Positions 20,253 through 30,111 of a stretch of DNA of 42,017 bases are shown piece after piece. The position numbers were made by a program, and so were the translations under genes. The notes below the pieces were generated by a model. The model was not told the origin of the DNA and did not search any database. It saw only the letters and a program-made list of their open reading frames with translations. Each line of letters opens with the position of its first letter. Position 1 is the first letter of the stretch. Location of the stretch: assembly GCA_023249635.1 (NCBI GenBank), contig JAHFCH010000028.1, positions 1 through 42,017 of the forward strand, given 5' to 3'. The DNA is from Fibrobacterota bacterium. Lineage in GTDB: Bacteria > Fibrobacterota > Fibrobacteria > UBA11236.

Positions 20253-21926
20253 TCAGGCGTCGGTGACGCAGCCTTCCGAAGCCGTGCTTACCGTCTTGAT
20301 GTACTTATAGAGGGTCCCCTGATCGACCTTGTAGGGCGGTGGCGCCCAGCCCTGGAATCGCTTGGCGATTTCCGCATCGGTGAGGTCCGCATCCAGGGAA
20401 TTCTTTTCGGCGTCGATGGTAATCACGTCTCCGGTCCGGATGACGGCGAGCAGGCCGCCCGCCTGGGCCTCGGGGGTGATATGTCCGACCACGAAGCCAT
20501 GGGTGCCGCCGGAAAAGCGTCCGTCCGTGATCAATGCCACGCTCTTTCCCAATCCGGCGCCCATGATGGCGGCGGTCACGGTGAGCATTTCGCTCATCCC
20601 CGGTCCGCCCTTGGGGCCTTCGTAGCGGATTACCACCACGTCGCCGGCCTTGATTTCCTTGCGCTCCAGCGCGTGCAGGGTCTCTTCTTCGGAATCGTAG
20701 ACCTTGGCCGGTCCCGTGAAGGAAAGCCCTTCCTTGCCGGTGATTTTGGCGACCGCGCCTTCCTTGGCCAGGTTGCCGTACAGGATGCGGATGTGGCCGC
20801 TCTTCTTTAGGGGTTGGGAAACCGGGAAGATGATCTTCTGGCCCTCCTTCAAGCCGGGCAGATCGGCGACATTCTCGGCAAGCGTCTTGCCGGTTACCGT
20901 CATGCAAGAGCCATCGATAAGGCCTTCCTTGATGAGCAGCTTGGTCACCGCGGGTACGCCGCCGACCCCATGCAAATCTTCCATTACGTATTGGCCGCTC
21001 GGTTTCAGGTCGGCCAGGTAGGGCCGCTTGTCGCTGATGCGCTGGAAATCGTCAATCGTCAGGGGTACGCGCGCGGCTTTGGCCATGGCGATGAGGTGTA
21101 GCACGGCGTTGGTGGAACCGCCCAGGGCGATGACCATAGTGATGGCGTTCTCGAAGGCCTTACGGGTCATGATGTCCCGGGGCTTGAGATCCAGTTCCAG
21201 GAGACGTTTGATGGCTACGCCGACCGTGAGGCATTCGCGGAACTTCTCGTCCGAAACCGCGGGGGAAGAGGAGTCGTAGGGCAGGGACATGCCCAGGGTT
21301 TCGATGGCCGAAGCCATGGTATTGGCCGTGTACATGCCTCCGCAGGCGCCCTGGCCGGGGCAGGCTTTCTTGATGACTTCATTCATGCCGGCTTCGTCCA
21401 TCTTATTGTTGACGAAGGCGCCGTAGGCCTCGAAGGCCGAGACCACGTCGAGCTTTTTACCGTCATGGTAGCCGGGAAGGATGGTGCCGCCGTAGACCAT
21501 GATGGAAGGCCGGTTGAAGCGCGCCATGGCCATCACCGAACCGGGCATGTTCTTGTCGCATCCCACTACCGAGATGTTGGCGTCGTACCATTGGGCACAC
21601 GTGACGGTCTCGATGGAATCGGCGATGAGATCACGGGATTGCAGGGAGAAATTCATCCCCTCCGTGCCCATTGAGATACCGTCGCTGACGCCAATGGTGT
21701 GGAAGCGCAGGCCGATCATGCCCGCCTCGTTCACCACCTTGCGGATGTGCGTCGCCAAATCGTTCAGATGCATGTTGCAAGGATTCCCGTCGAATCCCGT
21801 GCTCGCGATGCCTACCTGGGCTTTGCCCATATCCTCATCGGTGAGCCCGATGGCGTGCAGCATGGCTTTGGAGCCGGGTTGGGAAATGGTCTGGGTAAGG
21901 CGGGAGGAGAATTTGTTGAGCTTCAT
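20253..21926 (-). CDS. ilvD: Dihydroxy-acid dehydratase
   Basis: A protein of 557 residues, the usual length of the shorter IlvD group. Cluster cysteines: Cys50 (NPCNMH), Cys123 (VGCDKNMPG) and Cys194 ([11 protein letters not shown]). Lys125 next to Asp124 is the carbamylated metal-binding lysine. [10 protein letters not shown] and [16 protein letters not shown] are further signatures. It converts 2,3-dihydroxy acids to 2-oxo acids, the third common step of valine and isoleucine synthesis, and needs a labile [2Fe-2S] or [4Fe-4S] cluster and Mg. No other ilv genes are in the window. A GGTTTAA inverted repeat lies just upstream of the start codon. Confidence 0.96.
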   Translation of the reverse strand: MKLNKFSSRLTQTISQPGSKAMLHAIGLTDEDMGKAQVGIASTGFDGNPCNMHLNDLATHIRKVVNEAGMIGLRFHTIGVSDGISMGTEGMNFSLQSRDLIADSIETVTCAQWYDANISVVGCDKNMPGSVMAMARFNRPSIMVYGGTILPGYHDGKKLDVVSAFEAYGAFVNNKMDEAGMNEVIKKACPGQGACGGMYTANTMASAIETLGMSLPYDSSSPAVSDEKFRECLTVGVAIKRLLELDLKPRDIMTRKAFENAITMVIALGGSTNAVLHLIAMAKAARVPLTIDDFQRISDKRPYLADLKPSGQYVMEDLHGVGGVPAVTKLLIKEGLIDGSCMTVTGKTLAENVADLPGLKEGQKIIFPVSQPLKKSGHIRILYGNLAKEGAVAKITGKEGLSFTGPAKVYDSEEETLHALERKEIKAGDVVVIRYEGPKGGPGMSEMLTVTAAIMGAGLGKSVALITDGRFSGGTHGFVVGHITPEAQAGGLLAVIRTGDVITIDAEKNSLDADLTDAEIAKRFQGWAPPPYKVDQGTLYKYIKTVSTASEGCVTDA

Positions 21927-21950
21927 GGGGTCCTGTGTGGCATGAAAAAA

Positions 21951-22014
21951 AAGGTTTAAGGTTTAAGGTCTAAGGGGCGGGGAGAATGCCCCCTAAACCT
22001 TAGACCTTAAACCT
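21951..22014. repeat. GGTTTAA/GGTCTAA heptamer inverted repeat, copy D (upstream of ilvD)
   Basis: The left arm is three tandem heptamers (GGTTTAA, GGTTTAA, GGTCTAA). The right arm is their complement. GGTTTAAGGTCTAAGG (21960-21975) pairs perfectly with CCTTAGACCTTAAACC (21998-22013). The apex is a G-run/C-run hairpin (GGGGCGGGG with CCCCC). It lies between two leftward genes and starts 25 bases from the ilvD start codon, so the transcript of the ilvD leader would contain it. Confidence 0.85.
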
Positions 22015-22074
22015 ATTCCCGTTGCACGGGGCACTCCGAATATTAGCAATCCTCCGGCGATTCCCCCTGTTGAC

Positions 22075-25000
22075 TCACCGCTTGGAAATCTGCAGCTTAA
22101 GCCCCGACCGTGCCAGGATAGGGTCCCATTCGCCTTGGATCTTGGCATATTCCTCCGGGGTGGCCACGAAGGGGTCGATGCGCCAGTTCTGCTTGATGAC
22201 GATGGATTCCGGGGTGCCCTGGTTGATGGAGAGCAGCCAATGCAGGTAATGTTCCGATAGCTCCCGGTCCAGGTTCAGCGACTTCCACCCGTATCCCTCG
22301 GGGATGTTATAGACCCATTGGGAATTGATCTGGATCTCATGGGGGAAGTATACGGGAGCCTTGCGCGAGGTGGCGCGGGGGAAGCGGAGAAAGCTCAGTT
22401 CCAGTTTGGGGAAGTGCTCGAACTCCTGCAGGGAGTTGTGGAAGGGGAACTTGGCGCGGTAGCGGAAGACCATCACCAGGGGCAGATCCGGATCGTCTTC
22501 GTTGAGTACGCGGAAACGCTCGTCGGCGAAGGCGGGATAGCTCTGGGCCAGCCAACTGAGCAGGTTCTCGTATTTGGTGTTGGGGTTCCAGGCGCGCATA
22601 TGCGCGCGGAACTCGGAGGCGACCTTGCCGGTAAGAATCAAGCTGTCCGAACCGGAGGCGGTCTGGGTCGGCTCCACTTTCAGATTGTGGAATACCTGTA
22701 CCTTATGCTCGCCGGCGCTGTCCAATTCCGGGATGGTGGCCATGCGGGAATTCTCATCGTCGATGATGAGTACGTTCTTGCCTTCCAGGGCCAGCGGCGC
22801 GCGGCGGAAGGCGTAGGACTTCTCGGTGGCATCCAGGAAATACTGGGGCAGGCCTTTCTGGGCCGGAACATGCACGATCATGTGGTTGAATTGGTGCAGG
22901 CTGGGCTGATCGAGATCGCCGGCATGGTTCAGGCTCACCAGGCAAAGATGGGCTTCCAGTCCGCGCGCCTTGAGCAATTGCATCAGCAGCAGGGCGTGGC
23001 CTTTACAGTCGGAATAACCGTTGGTCAATACCGATTCGCAACGTTCCGGCACCAGTGCGTGCAAGCTGAACTCGTAATTGTTGTAGCGGATGGAATCGCG
23101 AACCAGGCGGAACAGCGTCTGTACCGGATTGGCGTTGCGATTCCGATCCACGGCTTCGGAGGCGCGCTCCTGCACGGGCACCGGCACCGAATCCATACGG
23201 ATGCCTTCCTTCTCCAGGAACTTCTGGTAATTGCGTCCCACCTCGCGCCAGGTCGTGAATGGCGTGGCCGAAAATCCGGTCCCGAATTCGTCGTTGTAGG
23301 GGCGGAAATTCTCTTCGAAGGCCGGGGTCGGCTCGTCCATCCTGATCAGCAATCGATCCGGCAGGCTATCGACCCGGGCTTCACCGAAGGTGCTGACCAG
23401 CAAATGCTTGGGCGGCCGGAGGATCTCGTACTGGGATTGCAGCACCGGAAAGGGATAGGCATTATCGTAGCGTAGATAGGGGAAATCCGCGGAGGGCAAT
23501 TGCGCCTCTTCCGTCGTGATCGATTCCAGGTATTGCGCGCCCGGCTTGGCCTTGATGGGCAGATGCACCAGCAGGTTCTCCGGGTGCAAAGTCGTGTTAT
23601 GGCTCTTGGTCACGTAGAAGTCAGCGACCTTTTCGTCTTCCACGGTTTTCAGGTTTGCGTCCAGCAGGCGGAACTCGTTCACGTAGAAGCGCGAATACCC
23701 GGGATTCAATTCATAGGTCAATTCCGAAAGCCGGATGAGCTTGCGTGCGTCGCGGATATGGTAGATCTGGTGGCGGGTCTTTTTCCATCGGGACTTCGGC
23801 GACCAGGAGTACACCACGCTCTGCAGCGCCAAGGTCAACGGGTATTGGCCGGCGAGCTTCTGGTTCTCCGGTTTCAGCAGCAGGGCTTTGGCGTCGGCCA
23901 GGGTGGCCCGGGTCTTTAGCGGGACGATGGGGGTACGCAGGATCAGGTTACTGCGGTTGCCCACCAGGGCCGCGACCTGGGTGGCCAATTGCTGGGCTTC
24001 GCGGTTGGCCGGATCCACTTCCAGGGATGTCTTGGCCGACTGCCCCGCCAAGCGGTAAAGCTTGAGGTTGAATTCGCAATTCCCCTTCAGGAGGAAATTG
24101 TTCGAGGTGCGGGGGAAACCGGCGCCCAGTTCCCGCGCGTAGTCCAAGGCGCCTTCGTAGTCCTTGAGCCCTGCCAGGGCCCGCAGGTAGTATTCGACCG
24201 ACTTGTCGGTCGGCACCGCGTCGGCGTGGGCCTGCACCAGCACCAGGCGCGCGTTCTCGTACTCTTCCAGACCCAGATAGGTTTGCGCCAAGTATACCGA
24301 CAGCCGGAAGGTAGGTTGCTCCGCATAGCGCCGCAGCAGCACATTCTTGGAATGCACGCGTTCGCCCAATCCCCACAAGGCATCGGAAAGATTGATCAGC
24401 CATTCCGTATTGGCGGGGTCGAGTTCCAAGGCCTTGAGGGCCCAATCCTTGGCCTCTTGCCACTTGCCGAGTTCTTCGAACAACGCGCCCATGATGCCGG
24501 CCAGTTCCGGAGAGGTCCCCAATAGGCGCGGATGCCGGGAGAGGAAATCCAGTCCTTCCAGATTCTCCTTCTGCACCTGGAAGATGGCCGCGCAATTGAC
24601 CAGATAGGCGGCATTGTCGGTGTCGAGTTCCAACGCCGTCTGGAAGTGCCGAAGGGCCTGGGCCCAAGCCGAGTCCTCCACCGCTTTTAGCCCCAAGGTG
24701 TTTTCGATCGCGCCCCGGAAAGTTCGCAGGCAGGAATCCGGCGGCTTGCCCGCCTTTTGCGGTTCGTGATCCATGCGGATATCCGCTAACACCCCGAGCC
24801 GCTCGCCCGGAATGGGTTCCTTCGACTCGACGCTTACGTAGAGGAGGAGTGAATCCACCTTCATCAGCAGGCCCCAGTTTTTCAGGGTATCCTGGGGAGG
24901 TCGGAAAAGCCAGATGCGGGCCTGGGGCGGTTCGATATTCTCCGCTGAGGAATCGGGATCGGCCTTGAAGAGGTAGGCGAGGGCTGCCCGCATCTGCTTA

Positions 25001-25434
25001 TCCTTGGCCCGACCCTTGGGTAGCACGGTTTCAAAAATGGAGATGCGGACTTTTCGATCCTGATCGCGCACCAGGGTCCTTACCGGGATGCCCTGTTCGG
25101 TGCGGGTGCCGGGGATTTCGATCCAGGCGGGCGAAATGGCCGTAAAGGACCAGCCGGTGGGGCTATGGTATTCCTGGAAGAACCGGTCCGCGGGGCTTTT
25201 CGCCGCGACGGTCGCGGGTACATGGAAGACGGTGGAATCGATGGAGGCCGGGTTCGCTCCCGAGCCGGGCCGGTTTCCGGCGCACCCCCCCGCAAACGCC
25301 AAGGTCAACGCGGCTGTTATAGCCCACAAGATTGGCGGTATGGTCGCCCGCATACTCGCCGAAATCGCCGCGAGTCTCCGCCTGGGGGGGCGGAACGCGG
25401 CAATGGACGATGGAGGCGGGCTTTCTTGCATCAT
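22075..25434 (-). CDS. Large lipoprotein with TPR region and transglutaminase-like domain
   Basis: A protein of 1119 residues from ATG 25434; the frame is open back to 25509, but that is upstream of the promoter. A hydrophobic segment ends AFAGGC (Cys51), a good lipobox. Residues about 250-500 are TPR-like helical repeats (ALRHFQTALELDTDNAAYLVN, EWLINLSDALWGLGE and similar). Residues about 580-760 are beta-rich. A transglutaminase-like core follows with Cys810 (NGYSDCKGHALLL), His851 (QFNHMIVHV) and Asp868 (FLDATE), the correct order and spacing of a papain-like triad. The layout recalls DUF3857-transglutaminase proteins. Whether it cross-links, cleaves or only binds is unknown. Its role is probably in envelope or surface processing on the periplasmic side. 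Confidence 0.82.
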   Translation of the reverse strand: MMQESPPPSSIAAFRPPRRRLAAISASMRATIPPILWAITAALTLAFAGGCAGNRPGSGANPASIDSTVFHVPATVAAKSPADRFFQEYHSPTGWSFTAISPAWIEIPGTRTEQGIPVRTLVRDQDRKVRISIFETVLPKGRAKDKQMRAALAYLFKADPDSSAENIEPPQARIWLFRPPQDTLKNWGLLMKVDSLLLYVSVESKEPIPGERLGVLADIRMDHEPQKAGKPPDSCLRTFRGAIENTLGLKAVEDSAWAQALRHFQTALELDTDNAAYLVNCAAIFQVQKENLEGLDFLSRHPRLLGTSPELAGIMGALFEELGKWQEAKDWALKALELDPANTEWLINLSDALWGLGERVHSKNVLLRRYAEQPTFRLSVYLAQTYLGLEEYENARLVLVQAHADAVPTDKSVEYYLRALAGLKDYEGALDYARELGAGFPRTSNNFLLKGNCEFNLKLYRLAGQSAKTSLEVDPANREAQQLATQVAALVGNRSNLILRTPIVPLKTRATLADAKALLLKPENQKLAGQYPLTLALQSVVYSWSPKSRWKKTRHQIYHIRDARKLIRLSELTYELNPGYSRFYVNEFRLLDANLKTVEDEKVADFYVTKSHNTTLHPENLLVHLPIKAKPGAQYLESITTEEAQLPSADFPYLRYDNAYPFPVLQSQYEILRPPKHLLVSTFGEARVDSLPDRLLIRMDEPTPAFEENFRPYNDEFGTGFSATPFTTWREVGRNYQKFLEKEGIRMDSVPVPVQERASEAVDRNRNANPVQTLFRLVRDSIRYNNYEFSLHALVPERCESVLTNGYSDCKGHALLLMQLLKARGLEAHLCLVSLNHAGDLDQPSLHQFNHMIVHVPAQKGLPQYFLDATEKSYAFRRAPLALEGKNVLIIDDENSRMATIPELDSAGEHKVQVFHNLKVEPTQTASGSDSLILTGKVASEFRAHMRAWNPNTKYENLLSWLAQSYPAFADERFRVLNEDDPDLPLVMVFRYRAKFPFHNSLQEFEHFPKLELSFLRFPRATSRKAPVYFPHEIQINSQWVYNIPEGYGWKSLNLDRELSEHYLHWLLSINQGTPESIVIKQNWRIDPFVATPEEYAKIQGEWDPILARSGLKLQISKR

Positions 25435-25462
25435 CGTTGGGGAACCATATGGCGTTCCTTGG

Positions 25463-25471
25463 ATTATAGCA
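25463..25471 (-). promoter_or_regulatory. Extended -10 promoter of the TPR/transglutaminase gene
   Basis: TGCTATAAT on the minus strand, a consensus extended -10. It lies about 29 bases upstream of ATG 25434, which is why that start is chosen over the open frame back to 25509. Confidence 0.6.
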
Positions 25472-25520
25472 TTCTGCCAATTTACGAAGAGGATTCGGGC
25501 GCGGAACACCCGGGACGAAT

Positions 25521-25526
25521 TATATT
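25521..25526 (+). promoter_or_regulatory. Candidate -10 TATATT placing the start point at a GTG codon
   Basis: TATATT, with the in-frame GTG at 25534 only 8 bases on. A normal start point would fall at about 25533, giving a leaderless message. It lies about 50 bases from the divergent promoter. Confidence 0.4.
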
Positions 25527-25533
25527 TGCGATT

Positions 25534-26910
25534 GTGGCAGGCGACGTCAAGGGTATCGGCGACTTCAGCGTCTCAGCGGGGAAGGATCTTTCCGGAAATC
25601 GGGGCGACCGGTCCCGATCCCCGCAACCATCCTCTTCGGAACGGGTTCCCGGCCGCGGAAACTCCCATTACATTGTCCTGCTCAAGCGGGAATGGGCGCA
25701 GGATGCGCCCCTCAAGTTCCATAACGGCTACCTGGACGAACTCCGCAATCGCTTCCGCCTCACCGCCCAGGTTCCGCTCCCGGATATGCCGCATTTTTTC
25801 CCGGCAGGGGCTGCCGGCGAAATGGTGTTCGAAGGCAAGGACGTACTGCACGTCGATTCCGCACTGCGCGGCCAACGCCTTTTCTCCCATCTCGAAAGCC
25901 TTCGGGTACTGGTGGAGCGCGTCGCCGATCGCAAGCTCACCTTCCCCGATTTCCTGAAAGGCCTCAACGCCCTTTCCCTGCCGGCGGACTGGCGTAATGA
26001 AATCGTCAACGGCCTGTTCTCGCATGCCGATAACACGCCTGTGGCCCCGGTATCCAAGGCCCCCGGTCTTTCCAGCGACATCGACCGATTGATGGGTTTG
26101 CTGCAACAAGAGAGTTCCGGCGGATCCAAACTCAGCCCCAGCCTCAGTGCGTTCCTCGACGAGGTAGGCCGCGACAGCACCGGCTTCATTCTGCGCGACG
26201 GAGCGGCGCGCGAATTGCACGCCGACCTGGTCAAGACCCTGGAGGCCCTGCGGGGTAGCCTTCTCAACCATGGTGCGCTGGCCGCGGCCTTGGGATTCCT
26301 CTTCTCTCTGCAACGTATGGCCCGCTTGGCCAAAGGGCGTGAGCGGCAACTGGTGCATCTCTGGTCCGACATCCCGGAGGATCCGGCTTCCCTGCTGGTA
26401 GGGGAGAACGCCGACGAAGGCGGGGATCATACCGTGGCGATTCTATTACTCGACCCGCAAGAGCGGGATCCTGCCTTCCTCGGACGCGTCGCCAACCTCG
26501 CGGCTTCCCTGCAATGCGATCTGCTCCTGCAAGCGCCGGGCGAAGGCATTCCCGAGGGAAACGCCATTGCGCGGTTGGCGGAATCGGCCCGGCGTTCCCG
26601 GACTTATTTCTTTTCCGGAGGCGTCGCCTCCCGCGTAGAGGGCGACAATTGCGTTTTCCGGGCCGCGGCCCTGGCCTTTCTGGAAGGCCTGGTAGGCTCA
26701 CGCGAGAACGTCGACTATTACCAGCACAGGGCCATGGTCCTGGAAGATCAGGATTTGATCACCGAGAAGGGCCAGGCCCGGGCCACGGATAAGCTGCTTG
26801 ACAACGTGCAATGGCAGGCCTCGACCGCGGCGCGGGTCAATCGCGTCAACGGCGCCCGCAACAAGACCGAAGCCTCCTTTCCGCTGCTGACCCCCTGGTC
26901 CGATTCCTGA
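25534..26910 (+). CDS. Hypothetical protein, upstream partner of the FHA-transglycosylase gene
   Basis: I do not recognise this protein (458 residues if the GTG at 25534 is used). The frame is open back to 25165, but that part overlaps the signal region of the divergent lipoprotein and reads as antisense. There is no signal peptide or transmembrane segment, so it should be cytoplasmic. The N-terminal 45 residues are Ser/Gly/Arg-rich. The rest is a mixed helical and beta protein, with a helical middle (RLMGLLQQES..., TLEALRGSLLNHGALAAALGFLFSLQRMARL) and an alpha/beta part (VAILLLDPQERDPAFLGRVANLAASLQCDLLLQA). It ends 12 bases before the FHA gene, so the two are almost certainly co-transcribed and may act together. 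The start is uncertain. Confidence 0.6.
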   Translation: MAGDVKGIGDFSVSAGKDLSGNRGDRSRSPQPSSSERVPGRGNSHYIVLLKREWAQDAPLKFHNGYLDELRNRFRLTAQVPLPDMPHFFPAGAAGEMVFEGKDVLHVDSALRGQRLFSHLESLRVLVERVADRKLTFPDFLKGLNALSLPADWRNEIVNGLFSHADNTPVAPVSKAPGLSSDIDRLMGLLQQESSGGSKLSPSLSAFLDEVGRDSTGFILRDGAARELHADLVKTLEALRGSLLNHGALAAALGFLFSLQRMARLAKGRERQLVHLWSDIPEDPASLLVGENADEGGDHTVAILLLDPQERDPAFLGRVANLAASLQCDLLLQAPGEGIPEGNAIARLAESARRSRTYFFSGGVASRVEGDNCVFRAAALAFLEGLVGSRENVDYYQHRAMVLEDQDLITEKGQARATDKLLDNVQWQASTAARVNRVNGARNKTEASFPLLTPWSDS

Positions 26911-26922
26911 ACGATTCCCCCC

Positions 26923-28560
26923 ATGGCTGACTATTTCCTCCAGATCATCTCCGGCGTCCAGGTCGGCCGCAAGATCCGCATCGCCAACGGCATCACCTTG
27001 GGACGTAACCCCGAGAATACCGTATGCTTCTCCGGCCCGGATGGTACCTTGGTCTCGGGCAACCACGCGATAATCGAAAAGCGCGGCGAGATCCTGATGC
27101 TGCGCGATCTCGGCAGCACCAACGGCACCTTCATCAACGGCGGGCAAATCGCCGAGCATGCGCTCGGTATCGACGAAGTGGTCAGCCTCGGTGTCTCCGG
27201 TCCCAAGATGCGCCTGGTTGAGCGCTCCAATTCGGCCACCGACTCGACCCAGATGCGCCCAGTAGGCCCGGCCCTGGGGGTTTCCTCCTCAGAGCCCCGC
27301 CAATTGCGCACCGAGTACGAAGGCAAGCGCACGCCGGGCAAAGCCGCGGCCCCTCCGGGATTCTTCAAGAGCAAAGGCAAGGGACCGGGCAAGGGCGGCA
27401 AGGGCGGAGGGGATTTCGGTGGCCCTCCACCCGACGATGAGAACGCCGGCAATTACACCATGGGCCTGGCCCAGCGGTTCAAGGACGACGAAGCCGGCAA
27501 AGACGAAATGCAGGATCTCATCAAGGACAAGGGCCGCGCGGATCGCTTGGTCAAGAGCGGCGTGCTCAGCAAACGTGACGCCATGATGATCCACAACGCG
27601 GCTTCCATGCATTCGTCGCAGAAGAAGCGCGCCCTCATCATCGTCGGCTCCATCTCCAGCGTGGCCTTCGTCATCGTCAGCATCCTCCTGTACCAGAACA
27701 TGGGATATCGGGGTAAGGTCAAGCAGCAAGAGGTCCTGCTTTCCGAGGCCAAGAACCTGGAAACCAAGTTGGCCGAGGAATCCAGCCAAGGCGTGCCGGC
27801 CGGGGACGATCATGAGAAGCAAGCCCTGGTCGCCAAGCTGCGCGCCGCCGAACGCCAGTTGATGACCGTCCGCTCCAACCTCAAGTCCACGGACGTGATC
27901 AACACCTACAAGAATCCTCTCGGCCGCGAAATCCACGTGATCCTGGAAGGCTTCGGCAAACGCGATTATATCGTGCCCGACATCTTCATCAAGCAGGTCG
28001 AGAAGCACATCTACACCTTCACCAAGACTTCGACGCGTTCCATCATGGATCGTTCTTTCGCCAACAGCCACAAGTACAAGGACATCATCGAAGAGGAGCT
28101 TAATCGGCAGGGGATGCCGCTGGCATTCTTCTACCTCTCCATGCACGAGAGTCTGCTCGATGCCCAGATCATCAGCCGGGTAGGCGCGCGTGGTCTCTGG
28201 CAGTTCATGCCGGCCACGGCCCGAGACTATGGCCTGCGCGTTCCGGAGGGCTGGGAGAACCTTCCGCCCGAATCGGATCAGCGCACCGATCCGCGCCTCG
28301 CCACCCAAGCCGGCGTCAAATACGTGAAGACCTTGTATGCCGAGTTCGGTGACGTGGCCCTGGCCATGGCGGCCTATAATGCCGGCGAAGGCCGCATCCG
28401 CAAGGCCCTGCGCAGCATCGACGACCCGATCAACAACCGCGACTTCTGGTACATCTACCGGATGGGCCTGCTTGCGGATGAAACGAACGAGTACGTGCCG
28501 AAGATTATCGCGACGATGATAATCGATAAGAACCGGGCGAGGTACGGGTTCCCGCCGTAA
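26923..28560 (+). CDS. FHA domain-transmembrane-lytic transglycosylase fusion
   Basis: A protein of 545 residues. FHA domain at residues 1-98 with the phosphothreonine-binding residues Gly27-Arg28, Ser45-Gly-Asn-His48 and STNGT (65-69). A Gly/Lys/Pro-rich linker (about 130-175) and a charged helical region lead to one transmembrane helix (236-257). Then come a coiled-coil-like stretch (260-320) and a C-terminal SLT domain (about 385-540). The SLT domain has catalytic Glu409 in MHESLLD, GARGLWQFMPATA and AYNAGEGR, as in MltD or Slt-type enzymes that cleave peptidoglycan with 1,6-anhydro products. The order puts FHA in the cytoplasm and the wall enzyme in the periplasm. It could couple Ser/Thr phosphorylation to wall cutting, which is inference. 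It is co-transcribed with the unrecognised gene upstream. Confidence 0.9.
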   Translation: MADYFLQIISGVQVGRKIRIANGITLGRNPENTVCFSGPDGTLVSGNHAIIEKRGEILMLRDLGSTNGTFINGGQIAEHALGIDEVVSLGVSGPKMRLVERSNSATDSTQMRPVGPALGVSSSEPRQLRTEYEGKRTPGKAAAPPGFFKSKGKGPGKGGKGGGDFGGPPPDDENAGNYTMGLAQRFKDDEAGKDEMQDLIKDKGRADRLVKSGVLSKRDAMMIHNAASMHSSQKKRALIIVGSISSVAFVIVSILLYQNMGYRGKVKQQEVLLSEAKNLETKLAEESSQGVPAGDDHEKQALVAKLRAAERQLMTVRSNLKSTDVINTYKNPLGREIHVILEGFGKRDYIVPDIFIKQVEKHIYTFTKTSTRSIMDRSFANSHKYKDIIEEELNRQGMPLAFFYLSMHESLLDAQIISRVGARGLWQFMPATARDYGLRVPEGWENLPPESDQRTDPRLATQAGVKYVKTLYAEFGDVALAMAAYNAGEGRIRKALRSIDDPINNRDFWYIYRMGLLADETNEYVPKIIATMIIDKNRARYGFPP

Positions 28561-28627
28561 GACCGAGATCCCGTTGAAAAAGCGGAGTTGGTTGAACGCC
28601 TAGCGCGATTAATCGGCACATCGTTTG

Positions 28628-28735
28628 GCGTCGGGCGTACGCCGCTCCGCGGCTAGGCGTTAAGAAATGCGAACCGCATTTTCTTAACGCCCGACGCCCA
28701 GGCGCGTTTCGCGCCGTACGCCCGACGCCCGACGC
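28628..28735. repeat. GTCGGGC palindromic cloverleaf element, copy C (upstream of gapA)
   Basis: Outer stem: GCGTCGGGCGTACG (28628-28641) with CGTACGCCCGACGC (28715-28728), 14 perfect pairs. Left arm: CCGC-TCC-GCGG (28642-28652). Central arm: GCGTTAAGAAATGCG (28657-28671) with 28675-28690, one bulged T. Right arm: GGCGCG-TTT-CGCGCC (28701-28715). The central and right arms differ in sequence from copy B but still pair. It occupies part of the 372-base gap 28561-28932; the rest holds the gapA promoter and no other feature I can support. Confidence 0.88.
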
Positions 28736-28857
28736 TGTCTCGCCACAAAGCTCTACCATTGATCAGTACCCTCTTCTGTCTCTCAAACAGCTCTTTCGAA
28801 CCGCTTACTTCCAGTTAACCACCGCCCCAATCGCCCGAATCCCCCCGTTTTCCCTAG

Positions 28858-29937
<1,080 letters not shown>

Positions 29938-30003
29938 GACTCGGCTTTCGCGCGGGCGGGCTCTGGGCGAAAGCCTGGACATTCCAACCGCTCGCGCGAA
30001 TCC

Positions 30004-30041
30004 GGCCAACCTTTGAAGCGGCCTGTCCGCTCCGGTTGGCC
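30004..30041 (+). promoter_or_regulatory. Hairpin in the gapA-pgk gap
   Basis: GGCCAACC (30004-30011) pairs with GGTTGGCC (30034-30041), with an inner AGCGG/CCGCT stem. The right arm runs into the terminator-like stem that follows: GGTTGGCCAACC is itself self-complementary, so alternative foldings are possible. Any regulatory role is inference. Confidence 0.5.
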
Positions 30042-30080
30042 AACCGCCGCGGCCCAGAAATGGACCGCGGCGGTTTTATT
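30042..30080 (+). terminator. Terminator-like hairpin between gapA and pgk
   Basis: AACCGCCGCGG (30042-30052) pairs perfectly with CCGCGGCGGTT (30065-30075) over a 12-base loop, followed by TTATTTTA. It is likely a partial terminator or attenuator, since pgk starts 32 bases further on. Confidence 0.65.
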
Positions 30081-30111
30081 TTAGGACGGAACTTCAACCA
30101 CGGATCGAACA

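Noticed and set aside
25435-25509. Longer start for the TPR/transglutaminase lipoprotein at 25509
   Set aside because: It lies upstream of the extended -10 element at 25463-25471, so it would not be in the transcript.
25165-25533. N-terminal extension of the unrecognised gene back to 25165
   Set aside because: It is antisense to the signal region of the divergent lipoprotein and lies upstream of the TATATT promoter; the residues look random.
25534-26910. Possible contractile-sheath (TssC-like) protein, suggested by the neighbouring FHA gene and a helical middle region
   Set aside because: No motif of sheath proteins could be matched and no other type VI secretion gene is nearby.
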